Below, piece by piece: positions 1 through 6,469 of a stretch of DNA of 8,977 nucleotides (position 1 is the stretch's first letter; every line of letters starts with the position of its first letter). This stretch comes from a bacterium. GTDB lineage: Bacteria; Electryoneota; Electryoneia; Electryoneales; Electryoneaceae. A program made the position numbers and the translations under genes. The DNA lies in contig WJJA01000422.1 in assembly GCA_014729955.1 (NCBI GenBank), positions 1 to 8,977 on the forward strand, written 5' to 3'. Under the pieces are notes generated by a model. The model saw only the letters and a program-made list of their open reading frames with translations. It had not been told where the DNA came from and did not search any database.

Positions 1-1661
1 ATCGCATCCTTATCCAGACGATAATAAACCAGGGGGTTGTCGGTCTGCGTGCCCTCCTGGAAAATGAAGGTGCCCGCATCCCGGTCCACGGTCATGAAAA
101 GATGGAGATAGTCGCCTTCAGCGTGCAGCGCCAGCGAAGGATCCGTTTCCGAACGGCAATTACCGGGCGCAATCGGATCGGGCGACAGTGAGCGTGTGTT
201 GGTGATATTCAACGGTTGGAACCAGAGCCGGCCGTTCACCTCGAAATCGCGCCCCCATTCGGCGCTGCCGGTCGGCGATGCGGTCAGAAACAGCTCCGCG
301 TTCGGCATGCCGCTTTGCCCCACATCGAGCGGCTGCCCGGCGTCGGTCGTATCCCCGGCGACACCATAACTTTCATACACCAGGTACAGCCAGCCGGAGT
401 CCGGGTCGCGCACCATGTTGGGCCGTCCGACGAGCAGATTGTTGGTGCCGCTCGGCTGGGTGTTCCAGTTGTTCCAGAAGCTGCCGTCCCCGACACGGAT
501 GTATTCGTTGTTCACCTCGTTCCAGTAGAAGATCTGGGCGTAGACATAGCCCTGGTCCTGGATATAGAAGTACTCCGCCGCAGACCAGGCTCCGTGCAGG
601 TTGCTTTCATGGTCAAAATAGAGGTTGCAGTCGAGCCAGAGGCGGAAGGTGTCCTGGTTGGCGGCCACGGTGTCCGGCAGTTGTGAGTAATCCGGTCCCT
701 GGAACTGCGTAACGTTGAGCGCATCCTCCAGGCTCCAGTCCCAGTTGTCACCGCCTTCTTCGTTTAACCACACCACGAAATCGTTATCCCACGCGCGTGT
801 CTCCTCCACGATACCGAGATGACCTCGTGACAACGGTGTGCCGATCGCGACACGGTCGCCGTTCGGGCTGACCGCGACGTCCGAACCGGGAAAGTGGTCG
901 TCCAGCTCGAGGATCTGCTCCTGTTCGGTGAGTGCGGTGAAAGTCCCGCCGTCATTGTCCATCGAATAGCGATAGTAGAGCAGGTTGCCGACTTCGTTGG
1001 GGGTGGTGACGACGTGCGTGATTGCTTCATCGTCCATCGCGCTGCGAGGCCAGGCGTTCCAGTCCGCACCGTCGAACGGAAGCGGTTCATCGAAGAAGAT
1101 GTCCGGCAGGAATGCAAACTCGCCTGCGATACGTGAAAGATAGGGGCCTGATGCATTGGCACGCTGATGAAAAAGAAACGCCGGCGGCTGGTTCGCCAGG
1201 GTCGGATTCAACGCAAGCGTCGGATACCCGCTCCAGTCGCCTCCGCCGAGTACTGTCCCGCCGGTCATGAGAACTATCGGATCGCCATTCTCGTCAAAGC
1301 CGACCTTGTTGGCGTTGGCCTTGCGCACACCCCCGGGATTCGGCAAATCGGAATAGATAAAATACACCATGCCCGTCCCCTCGGCGCCGGCGGGATCGTA
1401 CTGGATCTGCCGGCCGATGGTGGCGTTGTGCTGGCTGTCCCAGAACGTGATCTCGACCACAGTGGTGTCCCCGAAGTCGTATTCATCCAGCTCACTGAGG
1501 GGGACCACGGGCGGATCGGTCAACGTGACCGGGTACACCTGTGCAGAGAGGTCCGGCGGTTCAACCGCCCGCCGCGGTTTGTCCGCACGATCCAGTCCCA
1601 ACGCCGTCGTGGCAAGGCAGACCGTCACAAGTAAGACAAGCATCCATCCCAAGCGATTCAT
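1..1661 (-). CDS. Exported beta-propeller-like protein, C-terminus cut by the window edge
   Basis: An uninterrupted reading frame of 553 codons runs from the ATG at 1661 off the left edge, so the stop codon is not seen. The start is supported by GGGAGG at 1668-1673, six bases upstream. Residues 1 to about 22 form a Sec signal peptide (MNRLGW, then a Leu/Val-rich core ending near TTALG). The mature part is rich in Asp, Asn, Trp and Tyr and has several segments typical of sialidase/BNR-like propeller blades: AVSPNGDRVAIG (263-274), FDHESNLHGAWSA (349-361), RDPDSGWLYLVYES (418-431) and DPSLALHAEGDYLHLFM (507-523). These 'look back at the data, then a Trp/Tyr strand' units suggest a beta-propeller, but no catalytic motif is recognisable. 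A C-terminal sorting domain, if any, would lie outside the window. The gene follows a probable terminator behind the lipoprotein gene, so it is likely transcribed separately. The gene call is secure; the fold is inferred and the function unknown. Confidence 0.82.
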   Translation of the reverse strand, partial: MNRLGWMLVLLVTVCLATTALGLDRADKPRRAVEPPDLSAQVYPVTLTDPPVVPLSELDEYDFGDTTVVEITFWDSQHNATIGRQIQYDPAGAEGTGMVYFIYSDLPNPGGVRKANANKVGFDENGDPIVLMTGGTVLGGGDWSGYPTLALNPTLANQPPAFLFHQRANASGPYLSRIAGEFAFLPDIFFDEPLPFDGADWNAWPRSAMDDEAITHVVTTPNEVGNLLYYRYSMDNDGGTFTALTEQEQILELDDHFPGSDVAVSPNGDRVAIGTPLSRGHLGIVEETRAWDNDFVVWLNEEGGDNWDWSLEDALNVTQFQGPDYSQLPDTVAANQDTFRLWLDCNLYFDHESNLHGAWSAAEYFYIQDQGYVYAQIFYWNEVNNEYIRVGDGSFWNNWNTQPSGTNNLLVGRPNMVRDPDSGWLYLVYESYGVAGDTTDAGQPLDVGQSGMPNAELFLTASPTGSAEWGRDFEVNGRLWFQPLNITNTRSLSPDPIAPGNCRSETDPSLALHAEGDYLHLFMTVDRDAGTFIFQEGTQTDNPLVYYRLDKDA

Positions 1662-1905
1662 GCGAAACCTCCCGTTCCCTTCATCCGGCTGTCATCAATA
1701 ACATAGCGATTCGGTCGCCGAAATGCCCCCGCATGGGTATCAAAAGCGCATTTTCCCGGGGGACGGACCCTCTCGCAGAGATCATCGACCGCAACAGAAA
1801 ACCCGGACCGACGAGCGATCCGGGCAGGCTTTCGGAACCTTGTGTCGGATCCCTGCCCGCGTCGGCGGGGTTGGACCCGAAACTCAAAATGGATCTTTTA
1901 CGGCA
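1662..1905. other. Intergenic region between lipoprotein and propeller-like genes
   Basis: This 244-base gap holds the probable terminator at 1797-1824 and an overlapping 8-bp inverted repeat (1821-1828 CGGGCAGG with 1852-1859 CCTGCCCG). It also contains a small hairpin TTCGG-tcg-CCGAA at 1710-1722 and the ribosome binding site of the downstream gene at 1668-1673. No convincing -35/-10 pair was found for the downstream gene, although a separate promoter is expected behind a terminator. No small coding region is credible here. Confidence 0.5.
1797..1824 (-). terminator. Probable Rho-independent terminator after the lipoprotein gene
   Basis: Read on the minus strand, CCCGGA (1824-1819) pairs with TCCGGG (1807-1802). 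The stem extends inward by CG/CG (1817-1816 with 1810-1809) across one mismatch, leaving a five-base loop. It is followed directly by TTTTCTGTT (1801-1793). It lies 82 bases past the lipoprotein stop and 136 bases before the next start, where a transcription unit end would be expected. A longer-range 8-bp pairing (1821-1828 with 1852-1859) overlaps it and could form an alternative structure. Confidence 0.6.
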
Positions 1906-2901
1906 CTAATCGACACGTTCCATGTTGAAATACATCGTGTTGGCAGTCCAGAAGCCGAAGCAGCCGAGGCCGCCGTTCACGTTGTATTCGTAGCTGGGCA
2001 CATCGCCGCCGCTGCCGATCTGGCTGATCCGTGTGAACATGTAGCGGTAGTAGCCGTGAGACACCGCGATAGCATCCATGCGCTGCGGTCCCTCGAATGA
2101 CACAAACAGCCAGTACAGCAGGGTGGAGTTCTGGTAGTCCGGTGCAATGGTCCAGCCGCCCTTGTCGAAATCGTCCGGGATCAGGTCGTCGTCAATGAAA
2201 TCCTCATCCAGCCACTCCAGGTCTTCCCAGTCGTTCTGCGCCCAGACACCCAGCAACAGGCCGCCTTTCGGGTTCACCACCGGCATGCCGTTGGGATTGC
2301 CGTCCGGAGTCCACGCATCGGACCAGGTCAGACGCATCACGTCCATATCACGATTGAACGTCGGATACTCCGGCCCAAGGTCTTGCGGGTCGGCCGGCTG
2401 GACATTCCAGAGATCGTTGTATTGCGGATAGTTTTCCGACGCGATGGTGAACGTATCCGGCGCAACGTCTTCAGCCCACAGATCCGCCGGCTCACCCGGG
2501 CCGGTGCCCGGCAGACGCACTTCGATCCTGTATCGCCAGAACGGATGAACGATGGTATCGGCCGTCGTGCTGTATTTGCCGGGGAAATCGGTGCTTTCGA
2601 CATCGAAATCGACACGGTGTACGGCAGGATCGAGCTCCACATCGTTCAGCTCGTCGTAGACCGCCATCACCCGGATATCGGCTCCGACGATCCCGTAATC
2701 GCGGGGATTGTAGCTGTTGAAGACATCTTTGGCGACACGCTGCAATTGCAGCTCACCGAAGGTGTTGTTGACTTCAAAGTAGGCGTTCAACACCGGTTCC
2801 GGATCGTACTCTTCCACTTCGTCGGACTCGTCCGTACAACCGGTCATCAGGCTGATGCTCAACCCAAGAATCAGCAGCAGCAGGAAAGTTCGTTTGAACA
2901 T
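1906..2901 (-). CDS. Outer-membrane lipoprotein, DUF4249-like partner of a TonB-dependent receptor
   Basis: This 331-residue protein begins with a lipoprotein signal peptide: MFKR, a Leu/Ile-rich core, then LMTGC with the lipidated Cys at residue 22. Thr at +2 predicts outer-membrane retention. A short acidic linker (23-35) leads into a beta-rich domain with the pattern of DUF4249: PVLNAYFEVNN (36-46), a GADIRVMAVYD strand (73-83), an FPGKY turn (106-110), and a Gly-rich end, NGGLGCFGFW (309-318), matching the usual 'GGLGxFG' close of that family. DUF4249 proteins are typically encoded next to a TonB-dependent receptor and are thought to assist ligand capture at the cell surface. Here the receptor stop is only 15 bases upstream, and GGGAGG at 2911-2916 fills that gap, so the two genes are almost certainly co-transcribed. 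A segment at 223-246 has 13 Asp/Glu among 24 residues, a possible metal-binding loop. Lipoprotein status is firm; the DUF4249 match is from pattern memory and needs a profile search. Confidence 0.88.
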   Translation of the reverse strand: MFKRTFLLLLILGLSISLMTGCTDESDEVEEYDPEPVLNAYFEVNNTFGELQLQRVAKDVFNSYNPRDYGIVGADIRVMAVYDELNDVELDPAVHRVDFDVESTDFPGKYSTTADTIVHPFWRYRIEVRLPGTGPGEPADLWAEDVAPDTFTIASENYPQYNDLWNVQPADPQDLGPEYPTFNRDMDVMRLTWSDAWTPDGNPNGMPVVNPKGGLLLGVWAQNDWEDLEWLDEDFIDDDLIPDDFDKGGWTIAPDYQNSTLLYWLFVSFEGPQRMDAIAVSHGYYRYMFTRISQIGSGGDVPSYEYNVNGGLGCFGFWTANTMYFNMERVD

Positions 2902-2916
2902 GGTATACCCCCTCCC
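2902..2916 (-). promoter_or_regulatory. Ribosome binding site filling the receptor-lipoprotein gap
   Basis: On the minus strand the 15 bases between the receptor TAA and the lipoprotein ATG read GGGAGGGGGTATACC. The strong Shine-Dalgarno core GGGAGG (2916-2911) starts right after the stop codon. This spacing argues for translation of both proteins from one message. Confidence 0.75.
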
Positions 2917-5235
2917 TTAGAAGCGCACTTCGTAGCTGAACAGCGGCAGAATCGGCAGCAGTTTGATATCCGATTCATCCATCTTGTATTCACTTTCGCC
3001 GTTGTTCACCTCTTTCAGGATTTCATAATCCCTGAACCAAAGCGCACGACGGCTGTAAGCGTTGTAGATGCTGAAGTTCAAACGGGCGTCGTTCCCGAAG
3101 AACTTGTGCTTGTAGGTAAATGTGATGTCGAGACGGTGATCGGCGGGGTAACGGTAGTTGTTCACGGAACCGTATTCCTGCACAATACCTCCGTTCGACA
3201 GGTTTTCATCCGGGTCGATCAGGGGATACCCACCGTCATCCCAGAAGACACCCTTGATACGCGAGAAGCCCTGCCCGGTGTTGTAGCGCCAGGCGGCGGA
3301 AACATCCCAACTCTTGCTCAGCTGGTAGGTGCCGACTGCCATGAAGTCATGGCGACGGTCCCACTTGGGATAGTACCAGGCACCGTCATTGAAATAGGAA
3401 TCCGCGAAGCGACGTTTGGTCCATGACAGCGAATACCCCAGCCAGCCGGTGATCTTGCCGGCCTTCTTGCGCGCCATCCATTCGAATCCGTAGGCGTACC
3501 CTTCGCCCTGGATGAACGCGTCCTGCACGCTCTGCCCCCGGTCGATCTGCGTGTTGAAGTTCAGCACGTTGTGCAGGTCGTTGTAGTACGCTTCGAAGGT
3601 CAGGTTCCATTCGTCGGTCGGATCGTGCTCCCAGCCGAAGACAATCTGGTCGGAATACATCGGATCCACCGAACCGTCGAAGGGCACCCAGATGTCGAAG
3701 AAGGTGAAGCCGCCGCCGGTGGCAATCGCATAGACGAACTGGTGGTAGCGCCCGCCCGCAAGCTTCAGCCGTGTGTTGTCGTTCCAGTAGAACACCGCTG
3801 CCATGCGTGGATCGAATTCGATCCGGTCGCCGTCTTCATGGTAGTAGGTGCGCAGACCCGGCAGGATCTCCCAGCGGCCGTTGATGCGCCACTTGTCCTG
3901 GATGTAATGGGCAACGTTCACGTTCGTCGTGTCGATGCTGACGTAGGTGACTTCCGAATCGCGCTGACGAGTGTTCACATCGTACACGTGTGTTTCCACA
4001 CCGGTTTCGATCACGTGCTTTTCCATGCCGTAGTATTCGAAGTCCGCGCGCAACGCCAGGTCATTGAAACGGTTGCGGAATTCAAAGAAAAGCTCGTCTT
4101 CATTGTACGATTCCAGCCCGGAACGGTACTGGCTGTAAGCCGCACCCAGCGTGAAGAAGGCATTGCGCGGAAGCACATGACGCAGGCGCGTGTGATACGT
4201 TGTATTGCCCCAGTACGTGTCGAGCGTGATACGGCTGTCTTCCGGGCCGAACTCGGCGTCCAGGATGTCACGGCCGCGGTAGGCGCCGACAGTCAGCGTC
4301 GTACGGTCGGTGATGTCGTAGTTCACCTTGCCGTTCAAATCGTAGAAGTAGTAGTTCGGCAGGTCGGAGAAGTCATCGCTGGAATTGCGAAGCGCAGTAA
4401 GCAGTGGATCGAAATAGGTGCGACGGCCGCTGAACGCGTAGGAGCCCATCTCGTTCGGCAACGGCCCCTCAATCGCGCCCTTGGCCGACACCACGCCAAT
4501 GTTCACATTGCCTTTGGTTTCGTTCCGGTTGCCGTCGTTGGTGATCACTTCCAGCACACTGCCGGAACGGCCGCCGTATTTCGCCGGGAACCCGCCCTTC
4601 ATCAGGTCCAAATGCTTGACAGCATCCGCGTTGAAGGTGGAAAAGAGCCCGAACAGGTGCGACGGGTTATAGACCGTGCTCTGGTCCATCTGCAGCAAAG
4701 TCATGTCCGAGCTGCCGCCGCGCACGTACAGCGCCGAGGAGATGTCCGACGATGATTTCACGCCCGGGATCTGCTGCACCACGCGAAGGACGTCCGTCTC
4801 ACCCGCGAACGCCGGCACCATGCGAATGTTGGCGGCGTCCATTTTCACCGTGGACACCTTCGGCGAAACTCGGTCGGCTTCCTCGTCCGATTCCTTCACC
4901 GTATAGACAACTTCTTCCAGTGCGACCGAAGCCGGCAGCAATTCTATCCGGATCGGTTCCATTACGTCTTTGGTAACCTCGACATCATACTCGATGCCGT
5001 GATAGCCCAGGTAGGATACCTTCAGGGTGTATGTGCCCGGGTCCATGTTGGGGATGGCGAAGAAGCCGTCCAGGTTGGTCGAAGAGCCGCGCTGCATACC
5101 CTCCACGGTGACGTTTGCCACCGGTAGCGGTTCCCCGGACTGTTTGTCGATCACGAACCCGCGAATCGGTGTGCCTGCGAACGATGTTGAAACCGTCAAC
5201 GCAAGCAGTGTAAGCAACCATCCAATGCGTCGCAT
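2917..5235 (-). CDS. TonB-dependent outer-membrane receptor with N-terminal carboxypeptidase-regulatory-like domain
   Basis: From ATG 5235 the protein has 772 residues. A Sec signal peptide covers 1-20 (MRRIGW, Leu-rich core, STSFA). It is followed by a CarboxypepD_reg-like Ig domain at about 23-110 (IRGFVIDKQSGEPLPVANV, then GTYTLKVSYLGY). The plug domain at about 125-235 has the motifs LYVRGGSSD (169-177), VYNPSHLFGLFSTFNADAV (188-206) and KGGFPAKYGGRSGSVLEV (213-230). The rest is a transmembrane beta-barrel of alternating aromatic strands ending in Phe (SYEVRF), as the BAM machinery expects. The plug motifs match the receptor subclass that pairs with DUF4249 lipoproteins, in agreement with the next gene. 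It would import a ligand using TonB-ExbBD energy; the substrate cannot be told. AAGGGAGG at 5247-5240 supports the adjacent ATGs at 5238 or 5235. An in-frame ATG at 5379 would bury the signal peptide and is rejected. No clear TonB box was found. Confidence 0.95.
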   Translation of the reverse strand: MRRIGWLLTLLALTVSTSFAGTPIRGFVIDKQSGEPLPVANVTVEGMQRGSSTNLDGFFAIPNMDPGTYTLKVSYLGYHGIEYDVEVTKDVMEPIRIELLPASVALEEVVYTVKESDEEADRVSPKVSTVKMDAANIRMVPAFAGETDVLRVVQQIPGVKSSSDISSALYVRGGSSDMTLLQMDQSTVYNPSHLFGLFSTFNADAVKHLDLMKGGFPAKYGGRSGSVLEVITNDGNRNETKGNVNIGVVSAKGAIEGPLPNEMGSYAFSGRRTYFDPLLTALRNSSDDFSDLPNYYFYDLNGKVNYDITDRTTLTVGAYRGRDILDAEFGPEDSRITLDTYWGNTTYHTRLRHVLPRNAFFTLGAAYSQYRSGLESYNEDELFFEFRNRFNDLALRADFEYYGMEKHVIETGVETHVYDVNTRQRDSEVTYVSIDTTNVNVAHYIQDKWRINGRWEILPGLRTYYHEDGDRIEFDPRMAAVFYWNDNTRLKLAGGRYHQFVYAIATGGGFTFFDIWVPFDGSVDPMYSDQIVFGWEHDPTDEWNLTFEAYYNDLHNVLNFNTQIDRGQSVQDAFIQGEGYAYGFEWMARKKAGKITGWLGYSLSWTKRRFADSYFNDGAWYYPKWDRRHDFMAVGTYQLSKSWDVSAAWRYNTGQGFSRIKGVFWDDGGYPLIDPDENLSNGGIVQEYGSVNNYRYPADHRLDITFTYKHKFFGNDARLNFSIYNAYSRRALWFRDYEILKEVNNGESEYKMDESDIKLLPILPLFSYEVRF

Positions 5236-5247
5236 CATGCCTCCCTT
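5236..5247 (-). promoter_or_regulatory. Ribosome binding site deciding the receptor start
   Basis: The minus strand reads AAGGGAGGC-ATG-ATG. The Shine-Dalgarno core GGAGG (5244-5240) is one base from the first ATG (5238) and four from the second (5235). The second ATG has the more workable spacing. Either choice gives a proper signal peptide, whereas the far-upstream ATG at 5379 does not. Confidence 0.65.
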
Positions 5248-5541
5248 TTCTGATGCATGCTGTTGCTTTCGGGCAGAAAACAAGAAATTTCCAAACCTAG
5301 GACCGGTCCGTTTGGTTCTCGTTAGATCTACGCCGGGCTGATCTCCCGACCTGACCCTTTTCTCTTGTTCCTGCCACATGTTCCCATACCATTTTTAGCG
5401 TTTCCGCCCTTCCGGTTCTCCTGATAACGGGCGGATCAATGTAGTGTGCAAAACCAGGCGACTGTGAAGGAGTTTTTGCTGCTTCCTCCCTCGCCCCGGC
5501 TCATAGCAAATGCGATGCCGAAATGGTGAAGTTGATCACAA

Positions 5542-5551
5542 TCTCGCGAGA
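5542..5551. promoter_or_regulatory. Palindromic candidate operator TCTCGCGAGA
   Basis: A perfect 10-base palindrome in the gap between two divergent genes, a few bases from the hairpin at 5557-5579. Such short dyads often bind dimeric regulators. Binding is inferred only from symmetry and position, and no regulator gene is in the window. Confidence 0.3.
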
Positions 5552-5556
5552 GCCTG

Positions 5557-5579
5557 CCTTGGGACCTGCATTCCCAAGG
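5557..5579. repeat. Perfect 8-bp hairpin upstream of rnhB
   Basis: CCTTGGGA (5557-5564) pairs perfectly with TCCCAAGG (5572-5579) around a seven-base loop, CCTGCAT. Neither strand has a T-run after it, so it is not a standard intrinsic terminator. It lies six bases past the palindrome TCTCGCGAGA. Its role is unknown; it could be an operator, a leader-RNA hairpin or a terminator of an unseen transcript. Confidence 0.5.
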
Positions 5580-5663
5580 GTTCCGACGGACGGATCTTTT
5601 CAAGAGGCAGGCAGATGGGTCTTGCCGACGGGGTCGCAAATGTAATATTCTAGCAACCGGTGT

Positions 5664-6353
5664 GTGCAAAACGGAACATTATTCGCGGAACGTTTCTTGA
5701 GCAGCTTTCTGAAACAGGATCCCGCCCCTGTACCGGGAGGACCGTTCGGCCCTGAACTGCGCCTCTGGGACGAGGACTGGGTGGTTGTCGGCGTGGATGA
5801 AGCCGGCCGCGGACCCCTGGCGGGTCCGGTGGTCGCCGGAGCCGTCGCGTTCGAGCCCGACGTACAAATCGACGGCATCGGCGATTCCAAGCTCCTGAAA
5901 CCGGAGCAGCGGAACGGTCTTGAACGTCTGATCCAGGCCCAAGCGACCGCGTGGGCCGTGGCCGAAGTCGACCATGCCGTCATCGACCGTATCAATATTC
6001 TGCAGGCGACACGATTGGCGATGGAAACCGCCGTGCGGCAAGTCGTCGAAGTGCTCGGCCCTGAACGCATCCTGCTGCTCGTGGACGGCACCATCCCCCC
6101 GATCGGTATCGGACGGCAGGTCAACGTCGTTAAGGGAGATCGTGTCAGCTTTTCCATCGGTGCGGCATCGATCCTGGCCAAAGAGCATCGGGACCGTATC
6201 ATGATCGACTATGATAAGCAATACACGGGATACGGCTTCGCACGGCACAAAGGATACTGCACCGCCGCCCATATCGAAGCGCTTCGCACCCTCGGACCCT
6301 GCGCCATCCACCGACGATCGTTCCAGGTGAAAGCGCTGCTCGATAACTCGTGA
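5664..6353 (+). CDS. rnhB: Ribonuclease HII
   Basis: RNase HII cuts the RNA strand of RNA-DNA hybrids and begins removal of single ribonucleotides misincorporated into DNA. Numbered from GTG 5664 (229 residues), the full active site is present: VDEAGRG (44-50) supplies Asp45, Glu46 and the GRG ribonucleotide-sensing motif; LLVDG (138-142) supplies Asp141; VKGD (156-159) supplies Asp159. These are followed by IGAASILAKEHRD (165-177) and YGFARHKGYCT (190-200) with the family's conserved Tyr. The core is complete and should be active. The N-terminus is uncertain. GTG 5664 has no good Shine-Dalgarno and gives about 40 residues before the first motif, more than usual for the family. TTG 5697 is an alternative with a weak GGAA six bases away. 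In-frame stop TAA at 5643 limits extension. It diverges from the receptor gene, and its stop lies 116 bases before the proposed start of the GH57-like gene. Confidence 0.95.
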   Translation: MQNGTLFAERFLSSFLKQDPAPVPGGPFGPELRLWDEDWVVVGVDEAGRGPLAGPVVAGAVAFEPDVQIDGIGDSKLLKPEQRNGLERLIQAQATAWAVAEVDHAVIDRINILQATRLAMETAVRQVVEVLGPERILLLVDGTIPPIGIGRQVNVVKGDRVSFSIGAASILAKEHRDRIMIDYDKQYTGYGFARHKGYCTAAHIEALRTLGPCAIHRRSFQVKALLDNS

Positions 6354-6469
6354 GCGGAACCTCACGCCGTTGCCTCGCTGAAGGATACCGTAGGAACGAA
6401 AGCCGGTCACCCACAGGTCATAAGGGAAAACGGATCGCTACTCGAATCATCCTTCGTTGGGAGAGCCTG
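6354..6469 (+). other. Gap between rnhB and the GH57-like gene
   Basis: These 116 bases stay open in the frame of the downstream gene, and a GTG at 6350 overlaps the rnhB stop by four bases. The encoded stretch is Arg/Ser-rich and would place 40 polar residues before the signal peptide. I therefore treat it as untranslated leader. It ends in the ribosome binding site GGGAG (6459-6463), six bases before GTG 6470. No terminator or clear promoter was seen, so read-through from rnhB is possible. Confidence 0.55.

Larger units (their letters stand above)
5239..5663. other. Divergent intergenic region, receptor versus rnhB
   Basis: This 425-base gap must hold the promoters for the receptor (leftward) and rnhB (rightward). 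Structure visible in it: CCAAAC (5291-5296) with GTTTGG (5310-5315) enclosing the palindrome GGACCGGTCC (5300-5309); TCCGCCC (5403-5409) with GGGCGGA (5429-5435); the 10-bp palindrome TCTCGCGAGA (5542-5551); a perfect 8-bp hairpin at 5557-5579; and an 11-base direct repeat GTGTGCAAAAC at 5444-5454 and 5662-5672. A weak rightward promoter candidate is TTGCCG (5622-5627) and TAATAT (5643-5648) with a 15-base spacer. No credible small protein or known riboswitch was recognised. Confidence 0.5.

Noticed and set aside
1906..2901. Lipoprotein as a SusD homologue
   Set aside because: At 331 residues it is much shorter than SusD (about 500 or more), is beta-rich, and lacks the helical TPR-like pattern; DUF4249 fits the length and ending better.
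2383..3426. Long plus-strand open frame of 347 codons
   Set aside because: It lies opposite the lipoprotein and receptor genes, whose products have clear motifs; its translation shows no recognisable domain or leader. Antisense open frames are common in GC-rich coding DNA.
3571..4755. Long plus-strand open frame of 394 codons
   Set aside because: It is entirely antisense to the receptor barrel and plug, and its Val/His/Arg-rich translation has no recognisable family features.
5236..5379. In-frame upstream ATG at 5379 giving an 820-residue receptor
   Set aside because: It would add 48 polar residues before a clear signal peptide, while AAGGGAGG sits directly before the ATGs at 5238/5235.
5436..5669. 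Minus-strand open frame of 77 codons in the divergent gap
   Set aside because: Its composition is Arg/Ser-rich without a leader or domain, it has no ribosome binding site, and it overlaps the hairpins of the regulatory gap.
5679..6410. Minus-strand open frame of 243 codons
   Set aside because: It is antisense to rnhB, which carries the full RNase HII active site; no domain is visible.
6350..6469. GTG at 6350 overlapping the rnhB stop, as the start of the GH57-like gene
   Set aside because: The added 40 residues are Arg/Ser-rich and precede the signal peptide. GTG 6470 has a good ribosome binding site and begins the leader directly. The four-base overlap is tempting as translational coupling but is less consistent with export.
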